From an uncultured Clostridium sp. (GTDB taxonomy: Bacteria > Bacillota > Clostridia > TANB77 > CAG-508), in the NCBI GenBank assembly GCA_950059165.1, contig CATLUC010000008.1, positions 1 to 31,503 of the forward strand: a stretch of 31,503 nucleotides of DNA. Direction: 5' to 3'. The translations under genes and the position numbers were made by a program. This document shows, in pieces, positions 9,270-17,213 of this stretch. Each line of letters starts with the position of its first letter. The first letter of the stretch is position 1. The notes beneath the pieces were generated by a model. It did not search any database and was not told the origin of the DNA. It saw nothing but the letters and a program-made list of their open reading frames with translations.

Positions 9270-9316
9270 CGTGATTTATTCACGTTTTTATTTATGCTTT
9301 TCGTGAATTTTTCACG
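9270..9316. promoter_or_regulatory. Two palindromes CGTGA-N5-TCACG upstream of the promoter
   Basis: CGTGATTTATTCACG (9270-9284) and CGTGAATTTTTCACG (9302-9316) share perfect 5-bp half sites. Their centres are 32 bp apart, about three helical turns. The nearer one ends four bases from the -35 box. This looks like a pair of dimer-binding operators; the regulator is not identifiable. Confidence 0.55.
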
Positions 9317-9345
9317 TTTTTTAGTGTTATTTTCATTTATACAAA

Positions 9346-9376
9346 AATAGGATTTTGGGGCCGTCCCTAAATCCTA
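9346..9376 (-). terminator. Intrinsic terminator of the M23 peptidase gene
   Basis: On the minus strand ATAGGATTTAGGGAC pairs with CCCCAAAATCCTAT across a short loop, followed by TTTTTG. The GGGAC/GTCCC tip resembles the REP repeat seen elsewhere and may derive from it. Confidence 0.75.
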
Positions 9377-9381
9377 TCTTT

Positions 9382-10389
9382 TTAATATAAATAATTTTGT
9401 GGGTTAACATGTTCTCCATTTACTCTTATTTCTAAATGTAGATGGCTACCTGTTGAATTTCCTGTTGAGCCAACTGCTGCAATTGTTTGCCCTGCTTCTA
9501 CTTTTTGCCCTACTGTTACATACATTTTACTTGTATGTGCATACCAAGTTTCTACTCCATTTCCATGGCTTATTTTTACCAAGTTTCCATATGCTCCCTG
9601 ATAGCTTGCACAAGTTACTGTTCCACTTGCTACAACTTTAATTGGTGTTCCAGATTTTGTTGCAATATCTAGTCCTGTATGGTTTGATTTTCTTATTCTA
9701 CTGCTTACACCATATCTAGATGATATTGTTCCTTTTACTGGTTGGTATGCTAGTTTTATTCCATTTATTTCTGGCATACTGTTGATTCGTTCTTCCTCTT
9801 CTTTTTGTTTCTTTTGTTCTTCTAATTTTAGTGTAATTTTTTCTTGAACATCATTTTTTGCGACTTCTATACTATTTGTGTTTACTTCTTCTACATTTTT
9901 AGTATATTTTTCAATAATGCTTAAGTCTAATTCTTGTTCCTTATTTTCTTCTTTTACTTTATTTATAAGTTCTTCTGCCTCTTCTATTGTGTTTACAGAG
10001 TCAATTTGTTCGTTTTTTAGTGCTATTTCATAATATTTATAAGTAATTTCTACATCTTGCTTAGCTACTTCTATTATTTGTTCTTCATTTGTTTTTGTTG
10101 TTCTATTTACAAATTTTAACTCATATTCTGGTTTTGCTTTTACATCAATGTTGTCTACATTTTTTTCTTCTTCTTCTAAAACAGCTTCTTTTACTTTTTC
10201 TTCTAAAGCTTCTTTATTTTGTATATATCCTATTTCTGTTCCAGAAATTTTTACACTATACATTGGTTTGTCTTTTACAACTACCATTTGAAGAATAAAA
10301 CCTAATGCAATTATAATTCCATTAAAATATTTTAGTTTTTCTTTCGTACCATATTTTAATTTTAATTTCTTTCTAAAAATAAAATTCAC
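9382..10389 (-). CDS. Membrane-anchored M23 (LytM-type) peptidase with coiled-coil region
   Basis: About 335 residues. A cytoplasmic basic N-terminus is followed by one membrane segment (about 23-38) without a lipobox. A Glu/Lys-rich, probably helical region spans about 60-205. The C-terminal M23 domain (about 215-335) carries HTGLD and HLHLEI, two of the zinc-ligand motifs of metallo-endopeptidases that cut peptidoglycan crosslinks. Such proteins act in wall remodelling or sporulation engulfment; which one is not shown. The start is unclear: GTG at 10389 has AAGGAG only one base away, and no ATG follows in frame nearby; an ATT three codons later would have proper spacing. Promoter at 10427-10455. 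Confidence 0.82.
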   Translation of the reverse strand: MNFIFRKKLKLKYGTKEKLKYFNGIIIALGFILQMVVVKDKPMYSVKISGTEIGYIQNKEALEEKVKEAVLEEEEKNVDNIDVKAKPEYELKFVNRTTKTNEEQIIEVAKQDVEITYKYYEIALKNEQIDSVNTIEEAEELINKVKEENKEQELDLSIIEKYTKNVEEVNTNSIEVAKNDVQEKITLKLEEQKKQKEEEERINSMPEINGIKLAYQPVKGTISSRYGVSSRIRKSNHTGLDIATKSGTPIKVVASGTVTCASYQGAYGNLVKISHGNGVETWYAHTSKMYVTVGQKVEAGQTIAAVGSTGNSTGSHLHLEIRVNGEHVNPQNYLY

Positions 10390-10426
10390 GCTCCTTATTT
10401 TTTTGTTTTAGCACGAACTATTTGTT

Positions 10427-10455
10427 ATTATACTACATATTGTTTCCAAAATCAA
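10427..10455 (-). promoter_or_regulatory. Promoter of the M23 peptidase gene
   Basis: Minus-strand TTGATT (10450-10455), 17-base spacer, TATAAT (10427-10432). Confidence 0.65.
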
Positions 10456-10692
10456 ATTATGTATACAGTTTATGTATTAATTTATTGAAATTTTTCCATT
10501 TTTTTTGGATTTTTGTGGTGTTTTATATGATTTTTACTCGTTTTTGCTTGTTTTTTCTTCATTTTCCTTCTTTTTCCTTTTATCTATAAGAACAAAAAAG
10601 GGTATATAAATATTTATATACCTTTTTTTGTTCTTTATTCTAATTTTTTTAATATTTACAGTCTATTTGCCTCGAATTTCAATTAACTTATA
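10456..10692. other. Intergenic stretch with terminator only
   Basis: AT-rich sequence between the M23 promoter and the end of the surface-protein gene. Apart from the hairpin at 10588-10637 nothing recognisable is present. Confidence 0.5.
10588..10637. terminator. Strong bidirectional terminator hairpin
   Basis: Long stem AAGAACAAAAAAGGTATATAAA-type pairing with its complement around a TAT loop, with T-rich flanks on both strands. It lies downstream of the minus-strand surface-protein gene. Confidence 0.8.
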
Positions 10693-12399
10693 TTAAACAC
10701 TTAAAATATAAGGACTACTTGATGTTCCATCTCCTTTTATTTTTACATTTGGTTTTAAAGTAAATACTGGACGAAGTCCAAGAGTTTGTTCTTTGGCTTT
10801 GTACCATATATGTCCAAAAAAGCCATCATTATATATGCATATCATAGTTTCAGATCCAGTTATTGTTATTGTAGATGATTTAGGAGTAAATAATCCTCCA
10901 TTTGTAGTAATATATCTACAACCAGCTGTGTATGGATATGATCCTGTATGCTTCCAATAAGCTCTGGAAGCCAACCAATATTGTGAATTAATGTTAGTTA
11001 TCTGTAATGAATTCATTTGATTATAATCTGCTTGATAGTTCGAATCTTCTTTTCTTATAGATGGTGATGTGTTAAGACCATACTTGTAATATTCATTTGA
11101 TTCTGAACTTGGATTGTTTGGCACACTTCCTACACACCTAGCACCACTTGCATAAGTTGTATTTAAATATGCATTTGCTCTTGTATTTAAAGTTGAAATT
11201 GCACTATTATATGCATTTGCCATCACTTGCCAACCATCATTACTTCCAAACTTTACCTGTTCAACTACACTCATGGCAATAACTTGTACACCATTTCTAC
11301 CATATACTGAATTAGCATCCCATAATACGGCACATTTTATTATGCTTCCATTTGGAGCTACATAATTTACATAGTTATTTGTTGTTAAATCTGCGACTGT
11401 AGGAACTCTTTCTAGTATTACAGCATCTGATATTTTTTCTATTTTATTTCCCACATTATCTATTGACAATACATGAAGATAATAAGTACCTGCTGTTTCT
11501 ACTTTTAATGATATTTCTTCAGGTGTTGTTATAAAATCTCCTCCTGTATAATCTTCTTCATTTGTTCCTATATTTTCACTAATTGTATTATAAACCCATT
11601 TACAACTTGTTATATTTATACCACTTTGATTATCAATTTGCTCTATTGTTGCTGTAATACTTGAAGCTGTATCTGTATTTGTACTGCTAAAAGAAATTGT
11701 AGCTGTTGGCATTGTTTTATCAATATTTGTTACATTTCCTGTTGCTTGACAAACTGCTTCATATAAGTTATTTACTAATCTTGCATATATTGCTCCATTT
11801 TGTTTTACTTCAATCTCTTTTTCATAATTTTTCCAATTCTTTGCATCTTGTGAATATTGTAGTTGATATTCTGATGTTTGTGCTACAATGCTTACGTCTA
11901 CTTTACCATTTGTCCAAGGTTGTTCTTCTGGTGATGGATTATAACTAAAAACAATAGTACTTTCTTCCAATTTTGGTATTTCTGTTTCACCTTGTTTTCC
12001 TATATATTCTACATTATTTTCTGTTATTTTATATACATATCCTTCTTTTGTTATAACTATTATTGTTTCATCATCTTTTCTATTAACTTCGGCATCTTTT
12101 AGTATTTCTTCTTTTGGTATTTCTTTTTCAAATTCATCTAAATATGTTTTATTGCTCCAATTATTTAATATCTTGTCAGGTCGTAATCCGATTTCCTATT
12201 AGTTTTAATACTTCTTCATATTCTTTCTTTTTGGTTTCCTCTCCTGCTGTATTGGCTCTATTTAATACGCCATTTTCACCTGTTAAAGTAGCTATTGATA
12301 TTCCTGCCAATATAAGTAATACAATAATTGTAATTACTAATGCAATTAGAGTAATTCCTTTGTTATTTTTACTTATTTGTAATTTTTTTTATTTCTCAT
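10693..12399 (-). CDS. Prepilin-like surface protein with DUF6273-type C-terminus, frame interrupted twice
   Basis: The N-terminus has a type IV prepilin-like signal (KGITLIALVITII, then TLTGENG), so the product is probably processed by a prepilin peptidase or anchored in the membrane. The middle has Ig/bacterial surface-type repeats, and the C-terminus contains QYWLASR and LGLRPVFTLKPNVKI followed by GTSSSPYILSV, as in DUF6273-type domains. The frame is broken at A8 (12383-12390 on plus, needs one A more) and at CGG 12188-12190 (AAT CGG ATT read AAT GGA TTA). After both corrections it is 569 codons (568 aa). Start ATG 12399 follows AAGGAG. It shares a 19-base promoter segment with the other prepilin-like gene at 17057. 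Confidence 0.75.
12188..12190 (-). other. In-frame CGG with +1 shift (DUF6273 surface protein)
   Basis: AAT CGG ATT must be read AAT GGA TTA to join the prepilin N-terminus to the remaining protein. The zero frame stops after four more codons. Confidence 0.8.
12383..12390 (-). other. A8 run needing a -1 shift near the prepilin start
   Basis: After MRNKK an eight-A run leaves the frame one base short of the KGITLIALV signal. The correct frame has a stop just upstream and no other start, so slippage, a real deletion or a homopolymer read error is required. Confidence 0.65.
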
Positions 12400-12437
12400 A
12401 CAATCCACTTTCTCCTTTTTCTTTTGTTAGTATGTAC

Positions 12438-12479
12438 AGTATAGCAATAATTAAAACTTTTGTCAACAAGTTTCCATAA
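12438..12479 (-). promoter_or_regulatory. Promoter of the DUF6273 prepilin-like gene with shared upstream box
   Basis: TTGACA (12461-12466), 17-base spacer, TATACT (12438-12443) on the minus strand. The sequence through the -35 box reads TTATGGAAACTTGTTGACA, nearly identical to that at 17124-17142. Confidence 0.75.
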
Positions 12480-12579
12480 TAATGTTTTTGCTTTGCATAA
12501 TTTCGCATCCACCATTTTTATAATTATGCAACACAGTATAAAATTCAGAAAATAATTGTATGTAAAGTAATTTTTCTAT

Positions 12580-12666
12580 AAGATGTGTCCCAAATTTCAC
12601 AAAAATGTGAAAAAGGAAACGTCCTAGATAGTCACCCGATGTCACGAGATAGTCACTAGATAGTCA
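12580..12666. repeat. Solo REP-like right arm with AGATAGTCAC tandem remnant
   Basis: Begins AAGATGTGTCCC like the right arms of the elements, then degenerates into three copies of AGATAGTCAC. The last copy supplies the TGA stop codon of the P-type ATPase gene (TGTGAC on the minus strand). Confidence 0.75.
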
Positions 12667-14997
12667 CATTATTAATATTGTTAGTACTGTAAAATTAATT
12701 ACAGCAATTATTATTACTTTTAAAATTATTGGAAGCATCTGCAAAAGTGGAGCTATATTAAACCACCAGCTAAAAACAGTTAGTCCTAATATAAATAAAC
12801 CTGTTATAATTAATGCTAGTAATAATCTAAAAATTGATATTGGGAGTTTTGTTTCTTCACTTTTTCTTGTTTTTATAAATGAAAATAATAATAAAATCCC
12901 ACAAATTCCTGTTGCAATTACACATAAACTAGAATATTGCTCTTCTGATACTAAATCATATTTGTTTAAAATTGCTATTGCAAATATGTTTAGTACTACT
13001 GCTAATCCTGTTGGCAAAGCTCGTACAATTACATTTCGTAAAAACTTTCCTTTTATTCTTTCTTTGTTAGGTTCTAATGCTAAAATAAATGATGGAAGTC
13101 CTATTGTTATAGTGCTAATTAGGCTCATTTGTATTGGTTCAAATGGATATTGTTCTTGCATTATTAAAAACATTACTGCAAGTAAGCCAGAATATATTGT
13201 TTTTACCAAAAATAGTGTTGCTGAACGTTGTATATTATTTATTGTTCTTCTTCCTTCTGATACTACTTTTGGCATAGATGAAAAGTTATTGTCTAATAAA
13301 ATTAATTGTGATACCGATTTTGTTGCATCACTTCCATTTGCCATTGCAATGCTACAATCGGCTGTTTTTAAGGCTAATACGTCATTTACGCCATCACCTG
13401 TCATAGCAACAGTTTTGCCTTTCTTTTGCAAAGCTTCTACTAAAGATTTTTTCTTAGAAGGTGTAACTCTTCCAAAAATAGTATATTGGATAGCCACTTT
13501 TTCTATTTCTTCTTCTTTTATTTTTGACATATCTATGTATTTTTCATGATTTTTTACTCCAACTTGTTTAGCTATTTTAGATACAGTAATAGGATTGTCA
13601 CCAGAAATTATTTTTATTTCTACACCTTGTTTTTCAAAATATTTTATTGTTTGTTTTGCTTCTTTTCTTATAGTGTCTAATAGCAAAATAAAACCTATTA
13701 CATCTATTTGTTCTGGTAATTGGTCATTAATTATGGTATTTTTAGAATGAACCAATATAAGCACTCTGTAGTCTTTAGAGTAGTTTTCGATTATACTTTT
13801 ATATTCATAAAACTTCTCTTTTAAAATTATTTCTGGTGCTCCAATTATGTATGTTCCTTCTTCTTTAAAACAAATTCCTGACCATTTATTTTGTGAAGAA
13901 AATGCTATTTTTTTAGTAACTTCCCATTTTGTATCTTGTTTTATAAATTTTCTTTTTATTGCTTCTATTGTTGCATTTTCGTCTTCTGATGCTTTTGCTA
14001 TATTTGCTAAGATATTATTCATTTCTTTTTTATTTTTGTTTAATGGAATGTAGTCTTTTACTTCCATTGAGTTTTTGGTTAAAGTACCTGTTTTATCTAA
14101 GCAAAGTGTGTCTACTCTTGCTAATGTTTCTATACAATATAACTCCTGTACTAAAACTTTTGACTTAGATAACCTGATAACACTTACTGCTAAAACTGTA
14201 CTTGTTAAAAGTACTAATCCCTCTGGTATCATACCAATTATTGCTGCAACACTTTTTACAACTGCTTTTTGGAAAGTTGTATCTTCTACTTGTAATTGTG
14301 TGTAAAATAGAGCTATTCCAATTGGAATAATTGCAAAGGTTAAAAACTTTATAATTTTGTTTAGTGAATTCATAATTTCAGAATTGACTTTTTTAACATA
14401 TTTTGCTCCACTAGAAATTTGTGCTGTGTAGTTCTCTTCTCCAATATGTTCTACTTTTGCTGTGCATTTACCACTTACAATAAAACTCCCTGAAAATAGC
14501 ATATCTCCTTGCTTTTTATATATCGTATCTGCCTCACCTGTAATAAATGATTCATTTACCTGAACATTTCCTTCTAAAATTATGCTATCTGTTGGAACCT
14601 GATTTCCTAAGCTAAATTCTACAATGTCATCTATTACTAGGCTGTTAATTGATATTTCTTGATTTTTGCCATCTCTAATTGCTTTTACTTTTCTACTTGC
14701 CATAATGGAAAGCTTGTCTACAACTCTTTTTGAATGTATTTCTTGTATTGTGCTAATTAGTGTGTTTATAATTACAATTCCTAAAAATAGCATATTTTTA
14801 TAGGAACCAACTGCAAATACAGCGATTCCTAATACTAAATTTATTAAATTAAATAGTGTAAAAAAGTTATCATATAATATCTTTTTTATGCTTTTTGTTG
14901 GTACTTCTGTGTTGTAATTAACAAGTCCTTTTTCTTCTCTTTCTTTTACTTGACTTAAAGTTAAGCCTTTTTTTATATCTATTTCTTTTTGTTCCAT
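12664..14997 (-). CDS. P-type cation ATPase (CtpE/Exp7-like)
   Basis: A 777-residue P-type ATPase that pumps cations across the membrane. Visible motifs: TGEAD in the actuator loop (about 145), PEGL in M4 (about 260), the phosphorylated Asp in DKTGTLT (about 300), SGDNPITV (about 470) and TGDGVNDVLALK (about 540). The overall pattern, with IPEGLVLLTSTVLAVSVIRLS and C-terminal hydrophobic segments, resembles CtpE/Exp7-type pumps, reported as calcium-linked; the ion is not certain. Start ATG 14997 lies 13 bases from GGAG; a TTG nine codons earlier is less likely. The CGG at 13314-13316 is out of frame (TCG GTA) and no shift occurs. The stop comes from an adjoining REP-like repeat. Confidence 0.85.
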   Translation of the reverse strand: MEQKEIDIKKGLTLSQVKEREEKGLVNYNTEVPTKSIKKILYDNFFTLFNLINLVLGIAVFAVGSYKNMLFLGIVIINTLISTIQEIHSKRVVDKLSIMASRKVKAIRDGKNQEISINSLVIDDIVEFSLGNQVPTDSIILEGNVQVNESFITGEADTIYKKQGDMLFSGSFIVSGKCTAKVEHIGEENYTAQISSGAKYVKKVNSEIMNSLNKIIKFLTFAIIPIGIALFYTQLQVEDTTFQKAVVKSVAAIIGMIPEGLVLLTSTVLAVSVIRLSKSKVLVQELYCIETLARVDTLCLDKTGTLTKNSMEVKDYIPLNKNKKEMNNILANIAKASEDENATIEAIKRKFIKQDTKWEVTKKIAFSSQNKWSGICFKEEGTYIIGAPEIILKEKFYEYKSIIENYSKDYRVLILVHSKNTIINDQLPEQIDVIGFILLLDTIRKEAKQTIKYFEKQGVEIKIISGDNPITVSKIAKQVGVKNHEKYIDMSKIKEEEIEKVAIQYTIFGRVTPSKKKSLVEALQKKGKTVAMTGDGVNDVLALKTADCSIAMANGSDATKSVSQLILLDNNFSSMPKVVSEGRRTINNIQRSATLFLVKTIYSGLLAVMFLIMQEQYPFEPIQMSLISTITIGLPSFILALEPNKERIKGKFLRNVIVRALPTGLAVVLNIFAIAILNKYDLVSEEQYSSLCVIATGICGILLLFSFIKTRKSEETKLPISIFRLLLALIITGLFILGLTVFSWWFNIAPLLQMLPIILKVIIIAVINFTVLTILIM

Positions 14998-15102
14998 TTT
15001 TGCTGTTACTCTCCTTAATAGCAATTATATTCCAAAAGCACCTTTCAAGTCAATTAAAAATTTCTTAAGTTTGTTTTTATTGTTACAGTTCACTGAAACT
15101 TT

Positions 15103-17057
15103 TTATTCCCATTTTAACTTTGGAACACCTGGTGTTTGATTATTTAGTACAAATTCTGGTGCATACCAATCTAAAATAGTTTGATTGCTCATTGTGTAAG
15201 TTCCTTGTTTATAACAATGTATGTTATTATGCGTAATTGAAGCTACTCGACCATATAAACCACCACTTCAGTTTTTGTCCCAAGCAGCTGCTTCAACATG
15301 AACTCCTCCTTTATACACATCTGCTAAGCCTTGTAGATGTGACACTGTAATAGGTCCACTTGCGAATCCTAAAATTCCTCCTATATAATTATAAATTCCT
15401 TTTATTATTCCTTTTGCAAAACAATTATAAATATTTCCATAGGCTTCTGCTGCAATTCCTCCACATGGTGATATTCCGTGAGATATTACCTGTTGCTTCA
15501 ATATTTCCTATGCTATAACAATAACTTACATATGCGTTAACTCTAATGTCCCCAACTATTCCTCCTGTATTCACTTTCCCTTTTATTGTTACATTTTCTA
15601 GCTCAATTTCTTTTACACTACCTGTACCTGTGATACTACCAAAAAAACCTGTTTCATTTTCATTTGAGTCAATGTATACATTTTTAATAGTATTTTTGTT
15701 TCCTGTAAAATTACCTTTAAAACCATTTATTGGTGTCCATTGATTATTTTCTGACCCATTTAAATTAATATCTGCTAATTGTATTATTGTTTCTCCTTCT
15801 AGTGCATTTCCAGCATTTACAGCAGTTGCAAATTGTTTTATTTGTGCAGGTGTACTTATTGTATAGTTTTTTACTTTATTTAAACTTGATTTTCCTTTTG
15901 TTCCTACTTCTGTTGTTATTTCTAAAGTTACTGTCATATCATTATAAAAAGCTAATTGGTCTAAATTTTTAAGTTTTGTTAATGGTATTTTATTTTTACT
16001 ATAAGTTGTTGTTCCAATATTGTTTTCTGAGTATAATGTACATTTCCTGCTTTTAGTTCTATATTTTGAATGTTATTTCCTGCTGTTCCACCTAAGTTCA
16101 CTGTTGTTCCCTCTGTAAATTTATTATTTGTAATACTTAGAGTTGCTACTATGTTTTCTTCCCACATAGCATATAGTGTGATATCTTCTGTTGCCGTTAT
16201 ACTAGCATTATTATTATAAACTGTTCCACTTCCATCTTGCATTGTATTCCAGCCTTTGAATATATATCCTTGTCTTGTTATAGTTTCATTATTTGGTAAC
16301 TGTGTTTCTTTTCCTTGTTTTACTGTTATTTCGTCTAATTGTCCATTTCCTCCATTTGCATTAAAACTAATTGTTACTGTTATTTCTTCAAAAATTGCAT
16401 ATAATTTCGTGTTTTTGTTGGTTTATAAAGGCTTCCTTTTGCATATCTTTCGCCTTCTCCGTTTTCAGTTTCACACCAACCAGTAAATTTATAGCCTTGT
16501 TTTATTACATTACATTCTTTTAAAGTTATTGAAAAGCCTTTTCTTACTTCTACTTTTTCTTTTTGCCCATCTTCTATATATGTTATTTCATATCTTTCTT
16601 TACTAGCTTTTCCTATTTCTATTACTTTTGCAACTAACCCTACATTGTCTACTTCTACAATTAATTCATATCCATCTTTTGTTTCTACAATTAAATGTGT
16701 TCCTTCTTCTAGATTTGTTTTTTCTGTTCCATTGTCATCTGTCATGAAAACTTCTTGTACCCTGTCTTGCTTTTCTAGCTTGTCTTTTAGGCTTTTTATT
16801 AGTAATTCTTCTTTTGGCTTTTCTAGTCTTTCTGCTATTTCCTCTGCCACAATTAAGTTAATTCTTTCCGTGTAATCTGCCATTTTTGTTGCATCTTTTG
16901 CTGAATTTGCTTTTGTTAATATTCCATTTTCTCCTGTTAAGCTCGCTATTGATATTCCAGCTAGTATTAGTAAAATTATGATGGTTATAATTAATGCAAT
17001 TAATGTTACACCTTTATTTGCTTTTTTCATTTCTTTTAAATCTTTCATACTTTTCAT
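15103..17057 (-). CDS. Prepilin-like surface protein with Listeria-Bacteroides and GLUG repeats, multiply interrupted
   Basis: The N-terminus carries a prepilin-like segment (KGVTLIALIIT, SLTGENG). Then come InlB/Flg_new-type repeats (FTGWCETENGEGERYAKGSLYKP; FKGWNTMQDGSGTVYN; LYAMW) and a GLUG-type region (GGIVGDI, CYSIGNIEATG, GGILGFASG). It is probably a cell-surface adhesin-like protein. Continuity needs four corrections: one A missing in the A5 run at 16412-16416, one base missing near 16039, a CGG +1 site at 15476-15478 (TCA CGG AAT read TCA GGA ATA), and an in-frame TGA at 15268-15270. After the indels it is 652 codons ending LKWE. It has the most lesions of any gene here and could be a true pseudogene. 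Start ATG 17057 with AAAGGA nine bases away. Confidence 0.68.
15268..15270 (-). other. In-frame TGA in the GLUG surface protein
   Basis: WDKN-TGA-SGGLYGRVAS continues in the same frame for 54 codons to a TAA at 15103. TGA is used as a real stop at 12664, so reassignment is unlikely. Confidence 0.7.
15476..15478 (-). other. In-frame CGG with +1 shift (GLUG surface protein)
   Basis: TCA CGG AAT must be read TCA GGA ATA, giving GNISGISPCGGIAAEAYG, which restores the GLUG-type repeat. Confidence 0.8.
16412..16416 (-). other. A5 run needing a -1 shift (GLUG surface protein)
   Basis: ACA AAA ACA CGA must become ACA AAA AAC ACG AAA to continue as TKNTKLYAIFEE. One A too few in the run. Confidence 0.6.
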
Positions 17058-17100
17058 CAATGCAAATCCTTTCCTATTTCTTTTGTTCTACTTTGTTGTT

Positions 17101-17142
17101 ATTTTATCAATAAACGAATTTGCTATCAACAAGTTTGCATAA
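17101..17142 (-). promoter_or_regulatory. Promoter of the GLUG prepilin-like gene with shared upstream box
   Basis: TTGATA (17124-17129), 17-base spacer, TAAAAT (17101-17106) on the minus strand. The segment TTATGCAAACTTGTTGATA matches 17 of 19 bases with the promoter at 12461-12479. Confidence 0.75.
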
Positions 17143-17169
17143 TTTTATATAAATACAATCAACAAAAAA

Positions 17170-17206
17170 ATGTAGATTTACTTTTTACTGTAAAAACTAC
17201 ATCTTT
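17170..17206 (-). terminator. Intrinsic terminator of the AAA-like/PD-(D/E)XK gene
   Basis: Minus-strand GATGTAGTTTTTAC pairs with GTAAAAAG and CTACAT, followed by a run of seven T. It lies directly after the stop at 17214. Confidence 0.75.
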
Positions 17207-17213
17207 ATTTTTG

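Noticed and set aside
12463..12645. Small open frame upstream of the CtpE-like ATPase terminus
   Set aside because: It is a translation of the REP-like remnant and the promoter of the neighbouring gene.
15268..15270. TGA as a sense codon (Trp or Sec)
   Set aside because: TGA ends the CtpE-like ATPase gene and tryptophan is encoded by TGG throughout; no SECIS-like hairpin is evident after it.
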